Assembly: GCA_030531205.1 (NCBI GenBank)
Contig: JAUNOC010000004.1
Coordinates: 50,989-114,988, forward strand
Length of the DNA stretch: 64,000 nt
Direction: 5' to 3'
DNA from: Phascolarctobacterium sp.
GTDB lineage: Bacteria; Bacillota; Negativicutes; Acidaminococcales; Acidaminococcaceae
Shown here: positions 9,441 to 16,329 of the stretch, in pieces
How positions within the stretch are numbered: position 1 is the stretch's first letter
Layout of the letters: each line of letters starts with the position of its first letter
Notes under the pieces: model-generated
The model's input: the letters and a program-made list of their open reading frames with translations, nothing else
Told to the model about the DNA's origin: nothing
Database searches by the model: none
Translations under genes and position numbers: made by a program

Positions 9441-9510
9441 TGAAAAAATATTTTTTCCGCAACCTACTTTTTGCTGTTTTTTGGACTCCTATTATATATA
9501 GAGGGAAAAT

Positions 9511-9672
9511 ATAATGCGTAATGCGAAATTCGTAATGCGTAATTATGGTATGATGTTCCGGTGATTAGAATTAGGTTTCAGGTGTGTGGGGTTATGTGAA
9601 CCCTCGTCCGCCCATAAAGGGGCGGGGGACCGTCTAAAGGAACATAGAAAGACGGTGGTGGGGTGAGCAATT
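9511..9672 (+). repeat. Modular inverted-repeat element B
   Basis: The left end (9511-9570) is nearly identical to element A: tandem ATGCGTAATGCGAAATTCG and TATGGTATGATGTTCCGGTGATT. The right end (9629-9672) contains AAAGGAACATAGAA flanked by ACCGTCT and AGACGGT, which form a stem. The inner part differs from element A (a GC-rich CCGCCC/GGGCGG hairpin). Confidence 0.55.
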
Positions 9673-9748
9673 AGGTTGATACTTTATCTTGTAATAAATG
9701 TCAAAGAACAAATATGGTAAAATGTTTCGTTTTTTGTTGTCACAGGCA

Positions 9749-9790
9749 GGGAAATACCTGAATTTCCCGTGGGAAATTCAGGTATTTCCT
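9749..9790. repeat. Long perfect hairpin 1
   Basis: An 18-bp perfect inverted repeat (9751-9768 with 9771-9788) with a 2-nt centre, extendable by one G-C and one G-U pair. The left flank TTTTTGTTGT and the CAGGCAGGGAAAT entry are similar to those of hairpin 2. No T-run follows directly. Confidence 0.7.
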
Positions 9791-9834
9791 CAGTTTAGAA
9801 TTTTGGCTGACTTTTTCTTTTTGTTGTAGCAGAT

Positions 9835-9883
9835 AGGGAAATTTAGTCATTTTCCTAAGAAAATGACTAAATTTCCCTGTTTT
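9835..9883 (+). terminator. Long perfect hairpin 2, terminator-like
   Basis: A 19-bp perfect inverted repeat (9835-9853 with 9860-9878) with a 6-nt loop, followed by GTTTTTATTTTT. It could terminate transcription from the left. Its flank TTTTTGTTGT and AGGGAAAT entry match hairpin 1, while most of the stem differs. Confidence 0.6.
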
Positions 9884-10045
9884 TATTTTTGTTTCGCTTT
9901 TTATCTAGCGTTAAAAAGCATTTGGAACTGCAAAATTCAATTTCTAATCTGTCGTAAGATTCGGTAAATCTGTTGACAGATTGAAAACCGCTTTTCACGA
10001 TTTTTTTAGTTTTGAATGGGAGAATTATTTTGAAATGATTGGGTA

Positions 10046-10095
10046 AGTTAAAAGCTTAAAGCGTAAAGTTATGGTAGAAAGTTCCTGTGAATATA
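10046..10095 (+). repeat. Dispersed repeat, solitary left end (copy 4)
   Basis: TTAAAAGCTTAAAGCGTAAAG followed by TTATGGTAGAAAGTTCCTGTGAATATA. It shares the core of elements A and B, but the tandem part is of the AAAGCTTAAAGC type, also seen in reverse orientation at 14731-14785. Confidence 0.55.
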
Positions 10096-10145
10096 AGAGG
10101 TCGGAAAATTTATAAAAAAAGAATTAATGAAAAACATGATTTTTC

Positions 10146-10174
10146 TTGCAATAATCTGAAAAACTTTATATAAT
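10146..10174 (+). promoter_or_regulatory. Strong sigma-70/SigA promoter upstream of the autotransporter
   Basis: TTGCAA at 10146-10151 and TATAAT at 10169-10174 with a 17-bp spacer. A transcript from here would start near 10181, cover the G-tract ORF and meet the terminator at 10358 before reaching the autotransporter. Confidence 0.7.
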
Positions 10175-10216
10175 ATATGTCAAATTACGGAAATGTAAGG
10201 GAATAAGACAAGGATT

Positions 10217-10306
10217 ATGATGATTACAAAGACGGGAATAACTATATTAAATAATATAGGGGGGGGTATCGTGAATTTGGCAATTTGCAAGATGTTGCCG
10301 GGTTAG
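10217..10306 (+). CDS. Possible 29-residue leader peptide with eight-G tract
   Basis: An open frame of 29 codons starting ATGATG at 10217 and ending TAG at 10304-10306. It contains a run of eight G at 10259-10266 (codons Gly-Gly-Gly). A second possible start is the GTG at 10271, for which the G-run would act as a Shine-Dalgarno sequence and which would give an 11-residue peptide in the same frame. The ribosome site before 10217 is weak (ACAAGG). It lies between a strong promoter and a terminator, so it resembles a regulatory leader. I recognise no family; coding status is uncertain. Confidence 0.3.
   Translation: MMITKTGITILNNIGGGIVNLAICKMLPG
10259..10266 (+). promoter_or_regulatory. Homopolymeric G8 tract, candidate phase-variation site
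   Basis: Eight consecutive G in an otherwise AT-rich leader. Such tracts slip during replication. Here it would change the frame of the 29-codon ORF or the strength of a Shine-Dalgarno sequence, not the -35/-10 spacing. Confidence 0.45.
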
Positions 10307-10357
10307 TTTTTGCTTATATTAATGTAGTAGTTTGGGTTAAAAAAATAATTTTGTTTT

Positions 10358-10399
10358 AAAAACCTTGAGAGGATAGTCATATCCTTTCAAGGTTTTTCT
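10358..10399 (+). terminator. Terminator or attenuator in the autotransporter leader
   Basis: A 17-bp stem with one G-U pair (10358-10374 with 10381-10397), a 6-nt loop, the arm ending TTTTT and then CTTTT. It lies 52 bases after the small ORF and 67 bases before the autotransporter ATG. No clear promoter is seen between it and that ATG. Confidence 0.75.
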
Positions 10400-10465
10400 T
10401 TTGCACTGCAGGGCAGGTTTCAGAAAAAAGGATAAAGGAATCTGGGTTAAAGGATAGGGGATAAA

Positions 10466-13400
10466 ATGAAAAGAAATGATTTAAGTAAAAAGGTGTTGCT
10501 GACAGTATTTGTCGGCGGTATGCTGTGTGCCAATAGTGCTTTGGCGGAATGGTATGGTAAGGGTAATAGTTTTGTTATTACAGCACCTGATCCGGAAGTT
10601 TTAACTGGCGTTAATGCGATAATTGATGATAGTACTACAATTCAGGGTCAAACAGTGGGGAGTGCTAATATAATTTATGGCGGGTATTCTAATGGTAGTG
10701 GAACAGTAACTGGTAATGTCATAACTTTTAGCACAACTAATGCAATAACGATTAGCGGTGCTTATATTTATGGCGGTTATTCTAACGACGGGAATGCTAT
10801 GGGTAACAGCATGAAGATTTCGGGCGGTATGTTCAGTGACACTTGGATTTATAGTGGATTTTCAAACAATGGCAATGTTATGGGCAATAGCGTGAAGATT
10901 GAGGGCGGTATATTTGAGTGTGGGGTATTTAATGACGGGGGTTTTTATTGTAATTTTTCAGACAATGGCGATGTTACGGATAACAGCGTGACCATTGAGA
11001 GTGGCACATTTAGTAATATCGGTTTTTATTGTGGCTTTTCAAACCATTGCGATACTTCGGGTAACAGCGTGACCATTGAGGGCGGTGCATTTAGTAATAT
11101 TGGTTTTTATTGTGGATGGTCTTACGGTGATGCTGTGAGTAACAGCATCACCATTAGGGGAGGTACATTCAGCAATGACGCTAAACTTTACGGCGGTTAT
11201 TCCCCCATTAATGTTGTTATGTGTAACAGTGTGACTGTTGAGAATGGTACATTTAACAATAACATTGAATTATATGGGGGTCATTCTGCAAGCGGTACAG
11301 CAAGCAAAAATGAAGTAACCATTAACAACGGCAACTTCACTGGAAGCGAGATTCATGGCGGGCGGGCAGATTATGGTATGGCAGTAAGTGAAAATAAAGT
11401 AACTATAAATGACGGTAACTTTACTGGAGGTGCGATTTATGGTGGTAGGAATGGAGCTGCTGTAAGTGGAAATGAAATAATTATTAAGGGTGGCATATTT
11501 ACTAATAATATTAAACTTTATGGCGGTTTCTCAGATTATGGCGATGCAATGAGTAACAGCGTGACCGTTGAGGGTGGCACATTTAATGGTGCTTCGCTTT
11601 ATGGTGGGAAGGTAGATTTTGGTACAATAACCGATAATACTTTGAATCTGAAAACAAATGTTAGGGGCTTGGTGGCGAATGTTGGCAATTTCCAAAAAGT
11701 GAACTTCACTATTCCTGCAGGTGTGACCAGTGATATAGTAATGATGCAGATGGCTGACCCGTCAAGCAGTACTTTTGTTTTGGCTGATGTTACAGATGGT
11801 TTTGTGGTTGACCTTAATGGTCTGTCTTTGGCAGCTGGTGATTATATCACTCTCGTTAAAGGCGTGGATGATACAAGTTTTACACCATTAACTAATTATT
11901 ATGTTTTGGAGTTTGGTGGAACAAAGGAACTGGTTTATGCCAATGGTATGCCTACACCCAAAGGGGACTACACCATTAGGCAAAATAACGGTACAGTAAA
12001 GGGCGATTCCGGTATTGCGGGAAGTTATACAGGTGATATTTACGGGAATACTAATGGTTCAGGATTGACGGTTACGGGCGGTACGCTCTCTGCTACCAGT
12101 TACAGCGGCAATGAGGTCATTGTACGCCGGGGTAATTATGAATTTACTCATATGGTTGATGGTATATATGGTGCGTATAGTGAGAATGTGGGAGATAAAT
12201 TTAATGTTGATAATAATGTAGTGGAAATTTTTGATGCCGCTATTGTGGGTTCTCCTGTTGAAAAATGTATTGCGGGTGGTTGTAATTTTTCAACTGGAGC
12301 AATTGAGGGAGACAAGGGTACGGCATCCAATAACTATGTATTTATTCACAATGTGGCAATTACTGCCGGCGGTATAACCGTTGCTGGCGGATATATAGCA
12401 AGTTCGCCTTACAAAGAAGGAAAGGTAGATGGTAATTTGGTTAAGATAGATAATCTTTTCGCAGGAACGGCAAATGTTACAGTGTTAGGAGGTTTTAATA
12501 TCCTTGGCACGGTGAGTAATAACACGGTGGAGTTGGTTGCCGGCAAATACAATTCAACTATTGGCGGTATGGAATTACGGGGTAATGTTATAAAAAATCA
12601 TGTGATAATTCGCGGTGGTGATCATGATATTGGAACGCTGTCAGCAACAATGTACTGCGTTGTTGCCGGTGGTATGGTATCGCAAATCAGTGCCAATGGC
12701 AATGTGGAAGAAAACACGGTGTTGATTGAAAATGGTAATTTTAAGGGGAATGTTGCCGGTGGTTATTTGGGTGAAAATGTTGTGGGGCATGCCCAAGGGA
12801 ACAGTGTAACGGTTACAGGTGGCACTTTTGCAAATGATACAAAGATTTATGGTGGTTATAGCGGAAATGGCAGTGTCGGAGGCAGTATACCGGCAGAAGG
12901 GAATACCATAAACATTTTTGGCGGAAGTTTTGGAAATGGCAGTGAGTTTTATGGCGGTTACAGTCAAGCTGGTAGTAATGTCACAGGCAATATAGTGAAT
13001 ATTGCTGGCGGAACTTTTGGAAACGGCAACAAGTTTTATGGCGGCTGCGGTGGTGGCGATGTCAATGTTACAGGTAACATAGTGAATATTAGCGGTGGCA
13101 GTTTTGGAAACAATTTTTATCTTTATGGTGGCAGTTCAGGTACTGGTACCAGTTCCAATAACACTTTGAATTTGAAGATAAAAATGAGTGGCAAGGCAAG
13201 CGAAGTTTCGTACTTCCAAAATATGAATTTTACATTATCGGGCAATATTACAAATGGTGATACTATGTTGGAAACGGCAAGTGTCACTTATGATAATACA
13301 ACAGTAGGTGTTGTCGCGTCTAATAGTGTTTCCCTGAAAAAAGATGATGTAATTTATTTGGTTAAGGCAGATAGTGCTTCTGGCAGCATAAGTAATGATG

Positions 13401-14389
13401 GGGCTTCTGTGCTTGGCGGTGCGGCAACAGTTAAATTAGACGGTAATAATTTGATTTTAACCCTATTACAAGATTTATCTGATACGGGCAGTAAAGACCA
13501 ACAAAAAGCCCCTGTTGAAGGTATTGCGGCGGCAGTACAGACGGTGAATATGATTGCAGATTTGGTAAGCGGTGAAGGTATGAACAGTTTGCTCTTAGAA
13601 ACGACAGATGGTTTCACAAATACTTTTGGTGCATTTACCAAAAGTCAAAGCAAATACAAGACCGGAAGCCATGTGGATGTGGATGGCTGGGGCATATTGG
13701 TGGGCACAGGCAATACTAAAAAATGGCAGGACGGCAGTGCTACTGCCTACGGACTTTTCTTTGAATATGGCAAAGGAGATTTTGACACCTACAACGGGAA
13801 TGTACACGGAGACGGCAATTCCGAAAACAAAGGTATAGGCATTATGGCAAGACACAAACTTACCAACAACACCTACTACGAAGGCAATATCCGCTTTGGC
13901 AAACAGGAAACAAAATGGAGTCAAAGCGAACTTGGCGGTTACGATACGGACAGCAGATATTATGGCATCAGCGTAGGCGTAGGGCACATTTATCCCGTAG
14001 GCAAGAATGAAATTGATGTCTATGGCAGATACACCTACGGACACGTAGGCGCCTGTGACGCAACACTTAAAGACAGCAAATATCACTTTGACAGCGTCAA
14101 GAGCCACAGGGTAAGAGTGGGCGGAAAATATAACTTCAAAGTAAAGGACAGCAATGCCAAACCCTTTATCGGACTTGCTTGGGAACATGAGTTCAAAGGC
14201 GAAAGCAAGGCAAGTATTAGTGGCGTAGGCGAAGCACCAGCACCCAGTATGAAAGGCAATACAGGCATACTTGAAGTTGGTTGCGACTGGAAAGTAAGCA
14301 AGAAATGGACAGTGGGACTTGGAGCAAATGCCTACATGGGCAAGAGAAAAGGTTGGGACGGAATGGCAAGAGTGTTCTATAATTTCTAA
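10466..14389 (+). CDS. Autotransporter (type V secretion) with repetitive passenger domain
   Basis: A large surface protein of 1307 residues. Residues 1-27 form a Sec signal peptide ending NSALA. The passenger (about 28-1040) is built from many imperfect ~20-24-residue repeats of the form YGGYSxxGxxxxNSVTIxGGTF, rich in Gly, Asn and Ser, typical of a right-handed beta-helix. From about residue 1045 a C-terminal barrel domain (autotransporter family) follows, with alternating aromatic strands, and the last residue is Phe after VFYN, as in outer-membrane beta-barrels. The ATG has a GGATAGGGGAT site. The passenger has a few Cys in its first repeats, which is unusual for autotransporters. The substrate or adhesion target cannot be read from the sequence. 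It stands alone between repeat-rich regions, with a leader that suggests switching. Confidence 0.9.
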   Translation: MKRNDLSKKVLLTVFVGGMLCANSALAEWYGKGNSFVITAPDPEVLTGVNAIIDDSTTIQGQTVGSANIIYGGYSNGSGTVTGNVITFSTTNAITISGAYIYGGYSNDGNAMGNSMKISGGMFSDTWIYSGFSNNGNVMGNSVKIEGGIFECGVFNDGGFYCNFSDNGDVTDNSVTIESGTFSNIGFYCGFSNHCDTSGNSVTIEGGAFSNIGFYCGWSYGDAVSNSITIRGGTFSNDAKLYGGYSPINVVMCNSVTVENGTFNNNIELYGGHSASGTASKNEVTINNGNFTGSEIHGGRADYGMAVSENKVTINDGNFTGGAIYGGRNGAAVSGNEIIIKGGIFTNNIKLYGGFSDYGDAMSNSVTVEGGTFNGASLYGGKVDFGTITDNTLNLKTNVRGLVANVGNFQKVNFTIPAGVTSDIVMMQMADPSSSTFVLADVTDGFVVDLNGLSLAAGDYITLVKGVDDTSFTPLTNYYVLEFGGTKELVYANGMPTPKGDYTIRQNNGTVKGDSGIAGSYTGDIYGNTNGSGLTVTGGTLSATSYSGNEVIVRRGNYEFTHMVDGIYGAYSENVGDKFNVDNNVVEIFDAAIVGSPVEKCIAGGCNFSTGAIEGDKGTASNNYVFIHNVAITAGGITVAGGYIASSPYKEGKVDGNLVKIDNLFAGTANVTVLGGFNILGTVSNNTVELVAGKYNSTIGGMELRGNVIKNHVIIRGGDHDIGTLSATMYCVVAGGMVSQISANGNVEENTVLIENGNFKGNVAGGYLGENVVGHAQGNSVTVTGGTFANDTKIYGGYSGNGSVGGSIPAEGNTINIFGGSFGNGSEFYGGYSQAGSNVTGNIVNIAGGTFGNGNKFYGGCGGGDVNVTGNIVNISGGSFGNNFYLYGGSSGTGTSSNNTLNLKIKMSGKASEVSYFQNMNFTLSGNITNGDTMLETASVTYDNTTVGVVASNSVSLKKDDVIYLVKADSASGSISNDGASVLGGAATVKLDGNNLILTLLQDLSDTGSKDQQKAPVEGIAAAVQTVNMIADLVSGEGMNSLLLETTDGFTNTFGAFTKSQSKYKTGSHVDVDGWGILVGTGNTKKWQDGSATAYGLFFEYGKGDFDTYNGNVHGDGNSENKGIGIMARHKLTNNTYYEGNIRFGKQETKWSQSELGGYDTDSRYYGISVGVGHIYPVGKNEIDVYGRYTYGHVGACDATLKDSKYHFDSVKSHRVRVGGKYNFKVKDSNAKPFIGLAWEHEFKGESKASISGVGEAPAPSMKGNTGILEVGCDWKVSKKWTVGLGANAYMGKRKGWDGMARVFYNF

Positions 14390-14418
14390 AAAAAATCCGC
14401 CGAAAGGCGGATTTTTTT
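14389..14418 (+). terminator. Terminator of the autotransporter gene
   Basis: A stem AAATCCGCC/GGCGGATTT with a GAAA loop and seven T, starting at the stop codon. Confidence 0.9.
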
Positions 14419-14785
14419 AATGAATAATTAATAAAAAATAATGAATAATTGTGGAAGGTAGTTCCTGTGATTGTAATAGAAAAGTTGGCGGAAGGCAGAC
14501 CTTGCCCTCTTGGTGAAGAGGGTGGATTGTCTAAAGGAACACAGAAGGGCAAGACGGGTGATTGCTCAGTGCGAAGTTCTCAATCCCCAGTCGCAACCAC
14601 GTTCCTATCAAACCACCCATCCTACGCACTCTCTAAGTTCCAAGGCGTGCTCCGGCTCGAAAGCATAACATGCTTTCTCAACCCCTTCACCAAGGGGCCT
14701 TAAGTTCGTTTCAAGCGAACTTTCTTTATTTTAATCAAAGGAACATATCACCATAGTTTTAAGCTTTAAGCTTTAAGTTTTTAAC
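14419..14785. repeat. Composite inverted-repeat element C
   Basis: The left end (14419-14478) reads AATGAATAATTGTGG then GTTCCTGTGATT. The right end (14731-14785), on the reverse strand, reads GGTGATATGTTCCTTTGATT preceded by AAGCTTAAAGCTTAAA, so the two ends form long imperfect terminal inverted repeats. An internal right-end-like module with CTAAAGGAACACAGAAGGG (14529-14564) suggests one element nested in or fused to another. The inner part holds three small perfect hairpins. No transposase is encoded. Confidence 0.55.
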
Positions 14786-14839
14786 TTTTAATTGCTGCGA
14801 TGTTTTGGGGATTAAATATTTTTTTGAGATATTCTTTTA

Positions 14840-14868
14840 TTGCTATGTTTTTATATATGTAGTATAAT
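14840..14868 (+). promoter_or_regulatory. Promoter of miaB
   Basis: TTGCTA at 14840-14845 and TATAAT at 14863-14868, spacer 17 bp, 41 bases upstream of the miaB ATG. Confidence 0.6.
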
Positions 14869-14908
14869 ATTATTAAAGAAAGTATAAAAGGCACAATAGG
14901 TTGAAGAT

Positions 14909-16297
14909 ATGGATAAGTTTTATTGTATTTTGAATTATGGTTGCCAGATGAATGAGAGTGATGCGGAGCATTATGCGGGTCAACTTCAGGAACTTGGCTA
15001 TCAGTCAATAGATGATTTTCACAAGGCAGATATTATTTTGGTGAATACCTGCTGTGTTCGTGAGAGTGCGGAAAAGCGCATTGCGGGAAAAATTGGCGAA
15101 CTTAAGGCAGTAAAAACCGCCAACCCTGACGTTATTATTTGTGTTGCCGGTTGTATGGCACAAAAGGATGGGGAAAACCTTCGCAAGAAGCATCCACAAG
15201 TTGATTTGGTCATTGGTACCAGTTATGTGGATTCTTTTGGCAGGGTGCTTCGGGAATTCCTTGAAAAAAAACACGAAATGCGGAATGCGGAATGTACAAT
15301 TAAGGATGGCAGTTCTGTTGATTTGAAGAAAAGGGTTAAGAAATTACCGTCTGCTTTTTGCGATTTGCGTGTTAATGAAACGGAGTTTGAGGGGCAGAGG
15401 GTGCGTAAATCCTCGTTCCATGCTTGGATTCCTATAATGTATGGTTGTAATAATTTTTGTACTTATTGCATTGTCCCCTATGTGCGTGGCAGGGAGCGGA
15501 GCCGCAGTGCGGAAAATATCCTTGCGGAAGTTCGTCAAGGTGTTGAGCAGGGTTATAAAGAGTTCACCCTTTTAGGTCAAAATGTTAATTCCTATGGTAA
15601 AGAATTTGGGGAGAAAAATGCTTTTGCCAAATTGCTTGCCAGTGTGGATGCTGTTGATGGTGTGGAGCGGCTTCACTATATGACCAGCCATCCCCGAGAT
15701 ATGCAAAAAGAGGTTATTGAGGTGGTGGCAGGGAGCATGCATATTTCCCATCATTTTCATTTGCCGGTACAGTCCGGTTCCACCGAGATTTTACGCCGTA
15801 TGAACAGGGGTTACAGCCGTGAGGACTATTTACAGTTGATTGAGTTGGTACGACATTATGTACCAGATGCGGTGATTACAACGGATATTATTGTAGGGTT
15901 TCCGGGAGAAACAGAAAAAGATTTTCAAGATACGCTTGCCTTGGTTAAGGAAGTTGGTTTTGATGCGGCATTTACTTTTGTTTATTCCAAACGGAGCGGT
16001 ACGCCTGCTGCCAAGATGGAGAAGCAAATTCCTTTGGCGGAAAAGAAGGAACGGCTTAATCGTTTAATGGATTTGGAAAATTCTATTAGTTTAGAAAAAA
16101 ACAAGAGTTTGGTTGGCAAAACGGTGGAAGTTTTTGCCGAAGGGCCTTCTAAAAACAAAAATATTTGGAATGGCAGGACAAGAGAAAACAAGTTGGTGTT
16201 GTGGCCCTGTGAGGGTAAGAGTTACCGAGATGGGGAAGCGGTGCAGGTGAAGATTGAAACGGCACAAACTTGGCTGGTTAAAGGAATTAGTAATTAG
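14909..16297 (+). CDS. miaB: tRNA (N6-isopentenyl-A37) C2-methylthiotransferase MiaB
   Basis: Radical SAM enzyme that adds a methylthio group to i6A37 in tRNAs reading UNN codons. At 462 residues it has three parts: an N-terminal domain with auxiliary-cluster cysteines C12, C48/C49 and C82; the radical SAM core with C180, C184 and C187 (YGCNNFCTYC); and a C-terminal TRAM domain (about 395-460). The linker between the first two domains (about residues 119-167) is longer than is usual in the family and includes MRNAECTIKDG. That part is encoded by tandem AATGCGGAATGCGG sequence at 15275-15301, which resembles the dispersed intergenic repeat. Start: ATG at 14909, weak ribosome site. The isopentenyl donor enzyme miaA lies four genes downstream. 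Confidence 0.93.
   Translation: MDKFYCILNYGCQMNESDAEHYAGQLQELGYQSIDDFHKADIILVNTCCVRESAEKRIAGKIGELKAVKTANPDVIICVAGCMAQKDGENLRKKHPQVDLVIGTSYVDSFGRVLREFLEKKHEMRNAECTIKDGSSVDLKKRVKKLPSAFCDLRVNETEFEGQRVRKSSFHAWIPIMYGCNNFCTYCIVPYVRGRERSRSAENILAEVRQGVEQGYKEFTLLGQNVNSYGKEFGEKNAFAKLLASVDAVDGVERLHYMTSHPRDMQKEVIEVVAGSMHISHHFHLPVQSGSTEILRRMNRGYSREDYLQLIELVRHYVPDAVITTDIIVGFPGETEKDFQDTLALVKEVGFDAAFTFVYSKRSGTPAAKMEKQIPLAEKKERLNRLMDLENSISLEKNKSLVGKTVEVFAEGPSKNKNIWNGRTRENKLVLWPCEGKSYRDGEAVQVKIETAQTWLVKGISN
15275..15301 (+). repeat. Intragenic copy of the ATGCG-type tandem repeat in miaB
   Basis: GAAATGCGGAATGCGGAATG then TACAATT, close to the AATGCGTAATGCGAAATT stretch of the intergenic elements. It lies within the lengthened linker of MiaB and keeps the frame open. 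Confidence 0.5.
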
Positions 16298-16329
16298 GAA
16301 AGATTAAATAAGTTTTGAAAGGATAAAAA

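Larger units (their letters stand above)
9259..10465. other. Gene-poor region between pyrE and the autotransporter
   Basis: About 1.2 kb without a convincing conventional gene. It holds repeat elements A and B, two long perfect hairpins (9749-9790 and 9835-9883), a weaker stem with AATCTGTC at 9946-9953 and GACAGATT at 9975-9982, a solitary repeat end at 10046-10095, a promoter at 10146-10174, a 29-codon ORF containing eight consecutive G, and a terminator at 10358-10399. Confidence 0.7.
14390..14908. other. Repeat-rich gap between the autotransporter and miaB
   Basis: No credible gene. It holds the terminator, a composite inverted-repeat element (14419-14785) with several small hairpins (14659-14677, 14682-14697, 14702-14722), and the miaB promoter. 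Confidence 0.7.

Noticed and set aside
9300..9700. CRISPR array or att site
   Set aside because: Repeats are few, of different lengths and modular; no unit-spacer pattern, cas gene or integrase is present.
13595..14188. 197-residue open frame on the - strand inside the autotransporter barrel
   Set aside because: Exact antisense shadow of a strongly supported gene; no ribosome site and hydrophobic bias arises from the complementary codons.
14449..14703. 84-residue open frame on the + strand
   Set aside because: It lies wholly within the composite repeat element, has no ribosome site, and its translation is low-complexity without any family match that I recognise.
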